From positions 1 through 64,000 of the forward strand of contig NZ_BCTO01000025.1 in the NCBI RefSeq assembly GCF_001571325.1: DNA of 64,000 bases, written 5' to 3'. The DNA is from Delftia tsuruhatensis NBRC 16741 (GTDB lineage Bacteria > Pseudomonadota > Gammaproteobacteria > Burkholderiales > Burkholderiaceae_C). Below the pieces are notes generated by a model, which had not been told where the DNA came from, ran no database searches, and worked only from the letters and a program-made list of their open reading frames with translations. The position numbers and the translations under genes were made by a program. The number at the start of each line of letters is the position of its first letter. Position 1 is the first letter of the stretch. Below are positions 16,703-24,587 of this stretch, one piece after another.

Positions 16703-19288
16703 ATGCCCGCCTTTCGGCTCTCACTTCGCACGGCAGTCACGGCCCCCTTCATTGCGGTGTTTGTGGTCACGGCCGGGCTATTGGCGGCTTGGCAGCAGCG
16801 CCAGGTGGACCAGCTCATCAATCGCGAAAGCCTGCGGCTGCTCGACTCCCTGTCCACCACCACGCGCCACCAATTGGCCGACTATCTGGAGACTCCGCTG
16901 CGCGTGCAGCAGGCCCTGGCCGAGACCGTGGCCCGGCAGGCGCTTTACACCCCCGGAGACCTGCGGCCCATCTATGGCTATCTGACACGCTCATTCACCG
17001 AGCTCTATGCCCAGCACCACCAGATCAGCCTGTTGAGCTTTGGAGGCGTGCAAGGCGAATACACGGGGGTGCGGCTGGAGCCCGATGGCCACTACCGCCT
17101 GATTCTTCAGGACCACAGCACCCAGGGAACCTTGCAGATTTTCGAGGGACTGCAGCCGGGCCCGCCCATGTCCAGCCTTGCCGGCTACGACCCCCGCGTG
17201 CGTCCCTGGTACCAGCCCGCCATTCGCGAAGACGGCCCGCACTGGTCGCCCATCTACACGGTGACGGGGGACCGGGGTGATGCCACGATTTCCGCAGCCA
17301 CTGCGGTGCGTGTGTCCGGCCAGTTGGCCGGCGTGCTGGCCGCCGATGTGCGGCTGAGCAGCATGAACCGCTTTCTGCGCGACGAGCCCCTGCGCGGCAA
17401 TGGCCATATCGCCGTGGTCGATGCGCAGGGCTACATGGTGGCGCACTCCTCCGAGCTGTCGGTGCTGAAACGCCGCGAAGGCCCCTACGACCCGCCCGTG
17501 CGCCTGCGCCTGTCCGAAAGCCCCGACCTGGCGCTGCGCTCGCTGGCAGCCCGGCTTCCCGAGCACCTGCCCGGGCATGCGCGCGAGGGCTCGACGCCAG
17601 CCCGGACAGGCCCTGACCGTGTCATCAACCTGAGCTTCACGGAGCAGGGCCAGATCTACCACGGGCAGGTCACCCCCTTCCACGATGTGCGCGGCATCGA
17701 CTGGCGGATCCTGGTGCTGCAGCCCGAGTCCGATCTGGTCAGCAGCATGCGGGAGGACAGCCGCCAGACCCTTTTCCTGGCTTTCGGCCTGGCCTTGCTG
17801 GGGCTGGCGCTGGGCCTGTGGTGCCTGCGCAGGGCGCTGCGCCCCCTGGCCGTGACGGCCGACGCGGCCAACCGCCTGGCCCAGGGTGACTGGAGCGCGG
17901 TGAAGGCGCTGCCGGACACGTCCGTGGTGGAAACCTCGTCCCTGGTCTCGGCATTCCACAACATGGCGCAGCGGCTGCAGGAATCCTTCGAGCACATGCG
18001 CACCCTGCTGCAGTACGACAGCCTGACGCAGCTGCTCACGCGCGCCGGCCTGATCGAGCAGGCCGACGCGGCCGCCAACGCCGGCGCGCCCGTCCCTGCC
18101 GCGCTGTGCCTGCTGGAGCTGCAGAACTTCCGCAGCGTGCGCGACGATGTGGGCCATGGCACGGGCGAGCAGTTGCTGCGGGCCGTGGCAGAGAGGCTGC
18201 TCAACCACCATCTGCAATTTCCGGCCCTGCTGGCGCGCACGGCCAGCAATGAATTCGCCGTGCTGTGGCTGCACGAGTGCACGCCGCTGCAGGTACAGGA
18301 CAAATGCCGCCATCTGCTGGAGATCTTCGACCAGCCATTTTCCGTGGGCAAGGACGACATCGTGCTGCGCGCCTGCGCGGGCGCCGTCAGCGGCGAGCTG
18401 CTGCCGGGCGCGCTGCCCGAGTGGCTGCGCAACGCCAGCATTGCGCTGGGTGAGGCGCAGCGCGGCTCGCACCCCTTCCTGCTGTTCGAGCCCAGCCTGG
18501 CGCAGAAAATGCTGGGCCGCACCCAATTGGCCATGGAATTGCGCCAGGCGCTGGAGCGCAACGAACTGCGCGTTTTCTACCAGCCCGTGGTGGATCTGGC
18601 CACGGGCCGCATGGTGGGTGCCGAGGCCCTGGTGCGCTGGGAAAGCCCGACGCGCGGCAGGGTGCCGCCGGGCGTGTTCATCCCGGTGGCCGAGGAGTCG
18701 GACCTGATCCTGAGCGTCGGCGAATGGGTGCTGCGCACGGCGGCGCACGATATTGCCCTGCACCTTGCACACCTGCCGGCCGACTTCGAGCTGCACGTCA
18801 ACATGTCGGCACGCGAGCTGATCCAGTCCGACTTCGCCTGCACGCTGGAGCAGGCGCTGGCCACCAGCGGCCTGCCCGCCCGGGTGCTGACCCTGGAGCT
18901 GACGGAGTCCATGCTGCTGGACGACAGCGACGCCACGCTGCAGCGCATTGCCGCCATCCGCGCGCTGGGCGTGAAGATCGCCATCGACGACTTCGGCACC
19001 GGCTACTCGTCCCTGGCCTACCTGAGCCGCCTGCGCTTTGACTGCATCAAGATCGACCAGAGCTTTGTGGGCCAGCTGCCGGCTTCCGAGTCCGACAAGG
19101 CCATCGTGACCGCCGTGCTGCGCATTGCCCAGGGCTTTGGCGTCAAGGTGGTCGCCGAAGGTGTGGAAGAACAGGCCCAGGCGCAGCTGCTGCACGAGCT
19201 CGGCTGCGAGCATGCGCAGGGCTATCTGTTCGAGCGGCCCGTGCCGCTGGCGCAGATGCTGGACTACCGCGCCCCCTGGCGCGAGTGA
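16703..19288 (+). CDS. Membrane cyclic-di-GMP phosphodiesterase (dCache-HAMP-degenerate GGDEF-EAL)
   Basis: In this 861-residue protein a first membrane helix (about 10-32) is followed by a periplasmic dCache-type sensor with YDPRVRPWYQPA and VLAADVRLS. A second helix lies near 356-375, then a HAMP linker, a GGDEF-like domain and an EAL domain (about 605-855). The GGDEF signature has become ASNEF, so cyclase activity is unlikely. The EAL domain keeps GAEALVRW, NMSARE, ELTES, DDFGTGYSSL, KIDQSF and AEGVEE, so c-di-GMP hydrolysis is likely. The start at MPAFRLSLRT puts the first helix at the N-terminus; the ribosome site is weak. The ligand is unknown. It faces the envelope operon divergently. 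Confidence 0.87.
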   Translation: MPAFRLSLRTAVTAPFIAVFVVTAGLLAAWQQRQVDQLINRESLRLLDSLSTTTRHQLADYLETPLRVQQALAETVARQALYTPGDLRPIYGYLTRSFTELYAQHHQISLLSFGGVQGEYTGVRLEPDGHYRLILQDHSTQGTLQIFEGLQPGPPMSSLAGYDPRVRPWYQPAIREDGPHWSPIYTVTGDRGDATISAATAVRVSGQLAGVLAADVRLSSMNRFLRDEPLRGNGHIAVVDAQGYMVAHSSELSVLKRREGPYDPPVRLRLSESPDLALRSLAARLPEHLPGHAREGSTPARTGPDRVINLSFTEQGQIYHGQVTPFHDVRGIDWRILVLQPESDLVSSMREDSRQTLFLAFGLALLGLALGLWCLRRALRPLAVTADAANRLAQGDWSAVKALPDTSVVETSSLVSAFHNMAQRLQESFEHMRTLLQYDSLTQLLTRAGLIEQADAAANAGAPVPAALCLLELQNFRSVRDDVGHGTGEQLLRAVAERLLNHHLQFPALLARTASNEFAVLWLHECTPLQVQDKCRHLLEIFDQPFSVGKDDIVLRACAGAVSGELLPGALPEWLRNASIALGEAQRGSHPFLLFEPSLAQKMLGRTQLAMELRQALERNELRVFYQPVVDLATGRMVGAEALVRWESPTRGRVPPGVFIPVAEESDLILSVGEWVLRTAAHDIALHLAHLPADFELHVNMSARELIQSDFACTLEQALATSGLPARVLTLELTESMLLDDSDATLQRIAAIRALGVKIAIDDFGTGYSSLAYLSRLRFDCIKIDQSFVGQLPASESDKAIVTAVLRIAQGFGVKVVAEGVEEQAQAQLLHELGCEHAQGYLFERPVPLAQMLDYRAPWRE

Positions 19289-19411
19289 ACAGGTACAGTC
19301 AGCAGCCCGCAGACTATCGGCTTTGGCTGACGCGCACCGCTTGCATGATCCGGTGCACCGGCAGGTGCCATCCACGGAACAATCGGCGCCTGTTCCAGCC
19401 CGCTTCCTTCC

Positions 19412-20416
19412 ATGACGCCCTCATCTTGCGACAACCAGCCGCCCAGGCTTGATCCCGCCGGCCCCATCCACCTGATCGTGCCGCTGCGCCCCGGCGCCGA
19501 CCTGGAGCAGCTGCGCGCCCGCCTGACCGGCGTGCCGGCGCTGCAGCAGCGCAGCGTGCATTGGCATGTGCCGGGCGCAAGGGCCGACATCGTGCAGTTG
19601 GCCGCCAGCGCCGTGGACAGTGCCCGCAGGGACGGCGGCCTGGTCGTGGCCGCCGGCGGTGACGGCACCATCAATGCCGTGGCCTCGGCCGCCTGGTCGC
19701 GTGGCGTGCCCATGGGCGTGGTGCCGCTGGGCACCTTCAACTACTTCGCCCGCGAGCAGGCGCTGTCACTGGAGCCGGCCCAGGCCGTGCAGGACATTCT
19801 CCAGGCGTTGCAGGCCGGCCAGATGCGGGCCGTGAACGTGGGCCTGGTCAACGAACGGCTTTTCCTGGTGAACGCCAGCCTGGGCCTGTACCCCCGCCTG
19901 CTCGACGAACGCGAACGCGCGTCCACCCGCTTCGGCCGCACCCGGCTGGTGGCCATTGCCGCCTCCATCTGGAGCATCCTGCGCGGCGGCAGCGTGCGCC
20001 GCTGGCGCGTGGCCCTGCGCCCCGACCGGGATGCGCCGTTGCAGCAGCAGGAGCACCTGGCCACCACCCTGTTCGTCGGCAACAACCCGCTGCAGCTGGA
20101 GCGCGTGGGGATTGACGAGGCCCGCGCCGTGGCCGATGGCCGGCATCTGGCCGCCGTGCTGCTGCTGCCCCAGGCCAGCGAGGCCCCGGCGCGCGTGGTC
20201 TGGAATGCGGTGATGGGACGGCTGGCCCAGGACGATGCCGTCGCCAGCCTGGCCTGTACCGAGCTGGTGGCGGAGCCTGCAGGACGGCGTCCTCGCCGCA
20301 TGAAGGTGGCCTTCGATGGCGAACGCGAATGGATGGCACCGCCCATCCGCTTTCGCCTGGGCGAGAAGCCGCTGTGGCTGGTGGTGCCTGCCCCGGCAGA
20401 GCCCGCCTCCTCCTGA
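19412..20416 (+). CDS. Diacylglycerol kinase-like lipid kinase (YegS/DgkB family)
   Basis: The 334-residue protein contains the DAGK catalytic signature AAGGDGTINAVA near residue 88, followed by GVPMGVVPLGTFNYFARE, typical of the nucleotide-binding fold of diacylglycerol and sphingosine kinases. A C-terminal beta-rich domain includes VAFDGEREWM, a position where these enzymes end their second domain. Members phosphorylate diacylglycerol or related lipids at the inner membrane face. There is no signal peptide. The metallophosphoesterase gene begins 27 bp downstream, so the two are probably co-transcribed. The actual lipid substrate cannot be told. Confidence 0.85.
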   Translation: MTPSSCDNQPPRLDPAGPIHLIVPLRPGADLEQLRARLTGVPALQQRSVHWHVPGARADIVQLAASAVDSARRDGGLVVAAGGDGTINAVASAAWSRGVPMGVVPLGTFNYFAREQALSLEPAQAVQDILQALQAGQMRAVNVGLVNERLFLVNASLGLYPRLLDERERASTRFGRTRLVAIAASIWSILRGGSVRRWRVALRPDRDAPLQQQEHLATTLFVGNNPLQLERVGIDEARAVADGRHLAAVLLLPQASEAPARVVWNAVMGRLAQDDAVASLACTELVAEPAGRRPRRMKVAFDGEREWMAPPIRFRLGEKPLWLVVPAPAEPASS

Positions 20417-20443
20417 CCGCCGAATGAGGAACAAGGAGCGCCC

Positions 20444-21253
20444 ATGGCCTTGCTCATGCATTTGTCGGACCTGCATTTCGGCGCCCACGATCAGGCCGTG
20501 TGCGCCGCCGTGGCCAGACTGGCGGCCCGGCTGCCGGTAACGCTGCTGGTGGTCTCCGGCGACCTGACCCAGCGCGCCACGGCCGCGCAATTTGCCCAGG
20601 CGCGGGAGTTTCTCGACAGCCTTTCCGTGCCCCGGCGACTGGTGGTGCCCGGCAACCACGACCTGCCGCTGCTCGCCTGGTGGGAACGGCTGGGTGGCCA
20701 CGCCCACGACCGCTATGTGCGCTGGATCGATTCCGAACTGCAGCCCTGGTGCGCCGTGCCAGGCTTTTGCGTGATCGGCGTGGACACCACACGCTGGTGG
20801 CGCCACCAGCGCGGCAGCCTGTCGGCCGGGCAGATCCTGCACGTGGCGCAGCGCCTGGAGCAGGCCAGCCCCGCCGACTGGCGCATCGTCGTCAGCCACC
20901 ACCCGCTGGCTGCGGCCCACGAAGAGGACCGCAGCCACCGTCCTCACCGCGCCGCGCAGGCCCTGGCCCGCTGGCGCGATGCCGGAGCGCAACTGGTGCT
21001 CTCGGGCCATGGGCATGACCCCGGCCTGGTCCAGCCCCTGCCCGGGCTGTGGGCAGCGCAGGCGGGCACCGCGGTCTCGGTGCGGCTGCGCGCCCATGCG
21101 CCCAACAGCCTGTTCACCCTGGAGCATCGGGATGGCGCCACAGGCCAGGACTGGCGCCGGCAGCTCACGCGCTGGGACTATTCGCGGCAGGCCGGTGAAT
21201 TCCTGCCCGTGCAAAGGCATGTGCTGGATCCCCTGCCCACTGCCCAGACTTGA
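20444..21253 (+). CDS. Calcineurin-like metallophosphoesterase
   Basis: The 269-residue cytoplasmic protein has all the metal-binding motifs in order: HLSDLHFG at the N-terminus, VVSGDLTQ near 36, VPGNHD near 70, VVSHHPL near 150 and SGHGHD near 187. These ligate a di-metal centre that hydrolyses phosphomono- or diesters. The last motif is GHGH rather than the more usual GHTH, a conservative change. It is paired with the lipid kinase upstream, so a role in lipid or nucleotide phosphate turnover is possible (inference). AAGGAG lies about 7 nt before the ATG. Confidence 0.87.
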   Translation: MALLMHLSDLHFGAHDQAVCAAVARLAARLPVTLLVVSGDLTQRATAAQFAQAREFLDSLSVPRRLVVPGNHDLPLLAWWERLGGHAHDRYVRWIDSELQPWCAVPGFCVIGVDTTRWWRHQRGSLSAGQILHVAQRLEQASPADWRIVVSHHPLAAAHEEDRSHRPHRAAQALARWRDAGAQLVLSGHGHDPGLVQPLPGLWAAQAGTAVSVRLRAHAPNSLFTLEHRDGATGQDWRRQLTRWDYSRQAGEFLPVQRHVLDPLPTAQT

Positions 21254-21392
21254 GATCGCACAGGCCGTTCGTGGGACTTGCCTTTGTATTGCACAATCCA
21301 TCGCCTGGCGCGCACAGAAGGCAACCGTCGACCAAGTTTGCATGCTGTCCTACGTGATGGAGGGCGGCGGGTGTGGATGATCAGCCCTCGTC

Positions 21393-21418
21393 CATGCTGC
21401 CTTTTTGATAGCAGCATG
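21393..21418. promoter_or_regulatory. Inverted repeat just upstream of the response regulator
   Basis: CATGCTGC and GCAGCATG form perfect 8-bp arms around a 10-bp spacer containing five T residues. The right arm ends 20 bp before the response regulator ATG. It could be an operator or a leader hairpin near the ribosome site. Confidence 0.4.
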
Positions 21419-21438
21419 ACGCACTGCAACAAAGAGAT

Positions 21439-21810
21439 ATGCGAATCCTGTACGTTGAAGACAATGCCGACCTGCGAGAAACCATTGGCCTGCTGATGGA
21501 GAGCGAATCCCGTTTCGTGACCAGTTGCGCCACTGCCGAGCAGGCCCTGGAACTGGATGCGGGCCAGCCTTTCGACGTGGTGGTCTCCGATGTCAGTCTG
21601 CCGGGCCTGTCCGGCACCGATCTGGCGCGGCAGCTGCTGCAGGCCGATGCGCAGCGCTGGATCATCCTGTGCTCCGGCTACGATCTGGGGCCCTACCCGG
21701 CCGCCTGGGGTCCCCAGGTGCGGACCTTGCTCAAGCCCTTCGAGATCGAGGACCTGGAAACGCTGCTGGACTCCATACAGGAAGCGCTGCACACCAGGCC
21801 CGTCCACTGA
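21439..21810 (+). CDS. Single-domain response regulator
   Basis: The 123 residues form one receiver domain and nothing else. MRILYVEDNADLRE gives the acidic pocket, the D of VVSDVSLPG near residue 52 is the phospho-acceptor, and LLKPFEIEDL gives the conserved lysine. Such CheY- or Spo0F-like proteins relay phosphate or bind a partner. The gene converges on a block encoding two histidine kinases, CheR and CheB, so one of those kinases is the likely donor (inference). AAAGAG precedes the ATG. Confidence 0.87.
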   Translation: MRILYVEDNADLRETIGLLMESESRFVTSCATAEQALELDAGQPFDVVVSDVSLPGLSGTDLARQLLQADAQRWIILCSGYDLGPYPAAWGPQVRTLLKPFEIEDLETLLDSIQEALHTRPVH

Positions 21811-21824
21811 GCCCATTTTCCCGA

Positions 21825-21840
21825 GACCGGCCTGCCGGTC
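21825..21840. terminator. Short hairpin between convergent genes
   Basis: GACCGG and CCGGTC pair around CCTG in the 45-bp gap between the convergent response regulator and receiver-kinase genes. There is no T tract on either side, so efficiency as an intrinsic terminator is doubtful. It may protect both 3' ends. Confidence 0.4.
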
Positions 21841-21855
21841 CATCGGCTCCCGCCG

Positions 21856-22986
21856 TCACAGCACGGCCTTGGAGCCTCCCGCTGCCATCTCGCGCGGCAA
21901 CTCCACCCTGAAGCTGGTCACGCCATCGGCGGAGTGCACATCGATGCGCCCGTTGTGCGAACGCACGATCTGGTGCGCGATGAAAAGCCCCAGGCCCAGG
22001 CCCTGGTGCTGGCCCGGCTTGCGCTCTCCTCCGCGAAACGGGTTGAACAGGGTGGGCATCAGCTCCGCAGGAATGGTGCCGCCGTTGCGCACCGTGATGA
22101 CCACGCAATGGTCCTGCCTGCCATCGGCCGTCACCTGCACAGGCTGCGCCGGATCGCCATGGTGCATGGCGTTGCCCACCAGATTGGTGAGCACCTGGCA
22201 CAGGCGTTCGCCATCCCAGGTGCCATCGAGATTGCCCAGCATCTCGCTGTCCAGGCGCCGCTGCGGAAAACCCGTCTCCACTTCCTGCAGCGTGCGCTGC
22301 AGCAGCGCTTGCAAGCTGGTAGGCCGCGGTGACAGCGGCAGGCCTTCCGCCTGGCGGATGCGGGTGACGTCCAGCAGGTCCTCGATCATGCGCGACATGC
22401 GCTGGCTGCTGCTGAGCATGCGCTCGGCCATGCTGGCCACCTTGCCCGTATCGGGCTGGCGCGTGAGCAACGTGGCGGCGGCCTTGATGGATTGCAGCGG
22501 CGTGCGCAGGTCGTGGCTGAGCACGGCCATGAACATCTCGTTGATGCGCAGCGCCTCGGTGCGTTCCTGCAACTGATGGGCCAGTGCCTGCTTGCGCTGG
22601 TGCAGCTCGAAGAACACATTGGCCTTGGTGGTCAGCATGTGGGGATCGATGGGCTTGTACAGGAAGTCCACGGCGCCGCTCTCATAGCCACGGAACTGCC
22701 AGTTGTGCTCGCGCGAGCCGGCCGTCATGAAGATGAGCGGGATATGGCGCGTGCGCTCGCTGCCGCGGATCAGCTCGGCCAGCTCGAAACCGTTCATCTC
22801 GGGCATCTGCACATCCAGCAGGGCCAGGGCCACGTCGCTGTGGTTGAGCAGCAGCTCCAGCGCCTCGGGGCCGGACTGGGCCTTGAGGAATTCGATGCCG
22901 TCGCGTTGCAGCAGCGCCTCGATGGCGATCAGGTTCTCGGCGATGTCATCGACGATCAAGCATTTGACGCGATCTGTATGGGGCAT
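21856..22986 (-). CDS. Receiver-histidine kinase (REC-HisKA-HATPase)
   Basis: The 376-residue protein has an N-terminal receiver domain (VKCLIVDDIAENL, phospho-acceptor in LALLDVQMPEMNGFEL near residue 60, YKPIDP). A short coiled coil follows, then the phospho-acceptor histidine in LSHDLRTPLQSIK near residue 160 and an ATPase domain with LVGNAMHHG and GLGLGLFIAHQI. It lacks membrane segments, so it is a soluble kinase whose activity is likely set by phosphorylation of its own receiver. The start at MPHTDRVK is preceded by GAGAGA. It is the last gene of the minus-strand block with CheB, CheR and the triple-receiver hybrid kinase. Confidence 0.88.
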   Translation of the reverse strand: MPHTDRVKCLIVDDIAENLIAIEALLQRDGIEFLKAQSGPEALELLLNHSDVALALLDVQMPEMNGFELAELIRGSERTRHIPLIFMTAGSREHNWQFRGYESGAVDFLYKPIDPHMLTTKANVFFELHQRKQALAHQLQERTEALRINEMFMAVLSHDLRTPLQSIKAAATLLTRQPDTGKVASMAERMLSSSQRMSRMIEDLLDVTRIRQAEGLPLSPRPTSLQALLQRTLQEVETGFPQRRLDSEMLGNLDGTWDGERLCQVLTNLVGNAMHHGDPAQPVQVTADGRQDHCVVITVRNGGTIPAELMPTLFNPFRGGERKPGQHQGLGLGLFIAHQIVRSHNGRIDVHSADGVTSFRVELPREMAAGGSKAVL

Positions 22987-23034
22987 GGATTCTCTCTCGG
23001 TATTTAGTCTTGTGGGGGCGTGCCGGCTGGACAT

Positions 23035-23649
23035 TCAAAGCCTTCCCTGGCGGTGCAGCGATGCAATGAGGGAGGCAATGCCTTCGGGCGCCAGCGCCTG
23101 GGCCTGCGGCACGCGGGCCAGCGCCGCCAGCGGCATGGTGGGCATGCGGGCGCCGTCGGGCGCCTGCACCACGGCCAGGCCACCGGCGGCGTGCACGCTG
23201 GCCATGCCCTGCGCGCCGTCGTCATTGGCGCCGGACAGCAGCACCGCAAGCAGCCGCTCGCCATAGCAATCCGCAGCGGACTCGAACAGCACGTCGATGG
23301 AGGGCCGCGAAAAATGCCAGGGCGCATCCAGCGACAGCGCCAGCCGGGGGCCGCTGTCCACCAGCAGGTGATAGTCGGCCGGGGCGAAGTACAGGCACCC
23401 AGGCTCGATCCATTGCTGGTCCTGCACCTCGCGCACCGGCACGGCGCAGCGCGGGCCGAAGAGCTGGGCCAGCAGGCTGCGGCGATCGCGCGGCAGGTGC
23501 AGCACCACCAGCACCGAGGCGCGCAGGCTGGCCGGCAGCGCGGGCAGCACCACCGATAGCGCATCGAGCGCGCCGGCCGAGCCGCCGATCACGATGGCCT
23601 CGTAGGCTGTGGCGGCGTCGGAGGCGGGTGTGTTCGTGATCACGGGCAT
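23035..23649 (-). CDS. cheB: CheB-type methylesterase domain protein without receiver
   Basis: In 204 residues it has the CheB catalytic domain alone. GGSAGALDAL holds the serine, LHLPRDRRS the histidine, and LLSGANDDGAQGM the aspartate of the triad. Classical chemotaxis CheB has an N-terminal receiver that is absent here. Stand-alone CheB proteins occur with CheR and hybrid kinases in non-motility signalling clusters, where they probably adjust methylation of a sensor or receptor. The ATG overlaps the cheR stop as TGATG. Confidence 0.87.
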   Translation of the reverse strand: MPVITNTPASDAATAYEAIVIGGSAGALDALSVVLPALPASLRASVLVVLHLPRDRRSLLAQLFGPRCAVPVREVQDQQWIEPGCLYFAPADYHLLVDSGPRLALSLDAPWHFSRPSIDVLFESAADCYGERLLAVLLSGANDDGAQGMASVHAAGGLAVVQAPDGARMPTMPLAALARVPQAQALAPEGIASLIASLHRQGRL

Positions 23650-24479
23650 CACAGCCCGGCCTTCTTGCGGTAGATGCGGTCCTCGAGCACGAAGTCCTCG
23701 AAGGCCTCCGAATGCCCTGAAAACCGCAGCGACTCCTTGGAGCCCAGCCCCAGGAATCCGCGATGGCACAGCGCATCGCGGAACAGGCCCAGCGCCCGGT
23801 CCTGCAGCTCGCGCTCGAAATAGATCAGCACGTTGCGGCAGGACACCAGGTGCATTTCGGCGAACACGCTGTCGGTGGCCAGGCTGTGGTCGGAGAACAC
23901 CATGTGCTCCCGCAGCCCCTTGTCGAAGACCACGCGGCCGTAGCGCGCCGTGTAGTAGTGCGACAGCGAGCTGTGCCCGCCCGAGCGCGCATGGTTGTCG
24001 GTGAAGGCCGCCACGCGCGACATGTCGAACACGCCCTGCTCGGCCGCGCGCAGCGCATGCGGATTGATGTCGGTGGCATAGATCAGGGTGCGGTCCAGCA
24101 GGCCCTCTTCCTCCAGCAGGATGGCCAGCGAATACACCTCCTCGCCCGCGCTGCAGCCGGCCACCCAGACCTTGAGCGAGGGATAGGTGCGCAGCAGCGG
24201 CACCACCTCGGTGCGCAGCGCCCGGAAATAGCTCGGGTCGCGGAACATGTCGCTGACCTGGACCGTGAGGTATTCCAGCAGCGCCGGGAACACGCTTGCA
24301 TCGTGCAATACGCGGTCCTGCAGCTGCGACAGCGTCTGGCAGCCGAACTGCACCAGGGCCGTCTGCAGGCGCCGCTTGAGCGAGGCCTGGGCATAGCCCC
24401 GGAAGTCGTAGTGGTAGCGGTGGTAGATGGCGTCGATCAGCAGGCGCTGCTCGATGTCGGCGGTGCGGGCTTTTTTCAT
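23649..24479 (-). CDS. cheR: CheR-type protein-glutamate methyltransferase
   Basis: The 276-residue protein contains the SAM-binding motif WVAGCSAGEEVYSLAIL near residue 107 and YATDINPHAL near 138. The small N-terminal helical domain (RYHYDFRGYAQASLKRRL) and the CheR signature VSCRNVLIYF are also present. CheR enzymes methylate glutamates on chemoreceptors or, in this type of cluster, perhaps coiled-coil regions of sensor kinases. No strong ribosome site precedes the ATG. A small upstream frame in the repeat-like spacer ends at TGA overlapping this ATG, which might allow reinitiation. Confidence 0.88.
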   Translation of the reverse strand: MKKARTADIEQRLLIDAIYHRYHYDFRGYAQASLKRRLQTALVQFGCQTLSQLQDRVLHDASVFPALLEYLTVQVSDMFRDPSYFRALRTEVVPLLRTYPSLKVWVAGCSAGEEVYSLAILLEEEGLLDRTLIYATDINPHALRAAEQGVFDMSRVAAFTDNHARSGGHSSLSHYYTARYGRVVFDKGLREHMVFSDHSLATDSVFAEMHLVSCRNVLIYFERELQDRALGLFRDALCHRGFLGLGSKESLRFSGHSEAFEDFVLEDRIYRKKAGL

Positions 24480-24580
24480 CGCCGGGCCGCCCCAAGATGA
24501 AAAGCGGCCCCCTTGGGGGGCAGCGGACCTTGCGCAGCAAGGGGAGCGTGGGGGCTATTTTTCAGCTGAGGCATCGCGTC
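24480..24580. repeat. Dispersed-repeat-like spacer element between hybrid kinase and cheR
   Basis: The 108-bp gap contains CCCCC-TT-GGGGG and CTTGC-GCA-GCAAG mini-hairpins within a mixed GC-rich sequence ending in GTGGGGGCTATTTTTCAG. From general knowledge, elements of this kind recur next to many genes in Comamonadaceae genomes. Only this copy is visible here. A 32-codon frame (MPQLKNSPHAPLAAQ...) crosses it on the minus strand and is probably not a real protein. Confidence 0.4.
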
Positions 24581-24587
24581 CTCCTTG

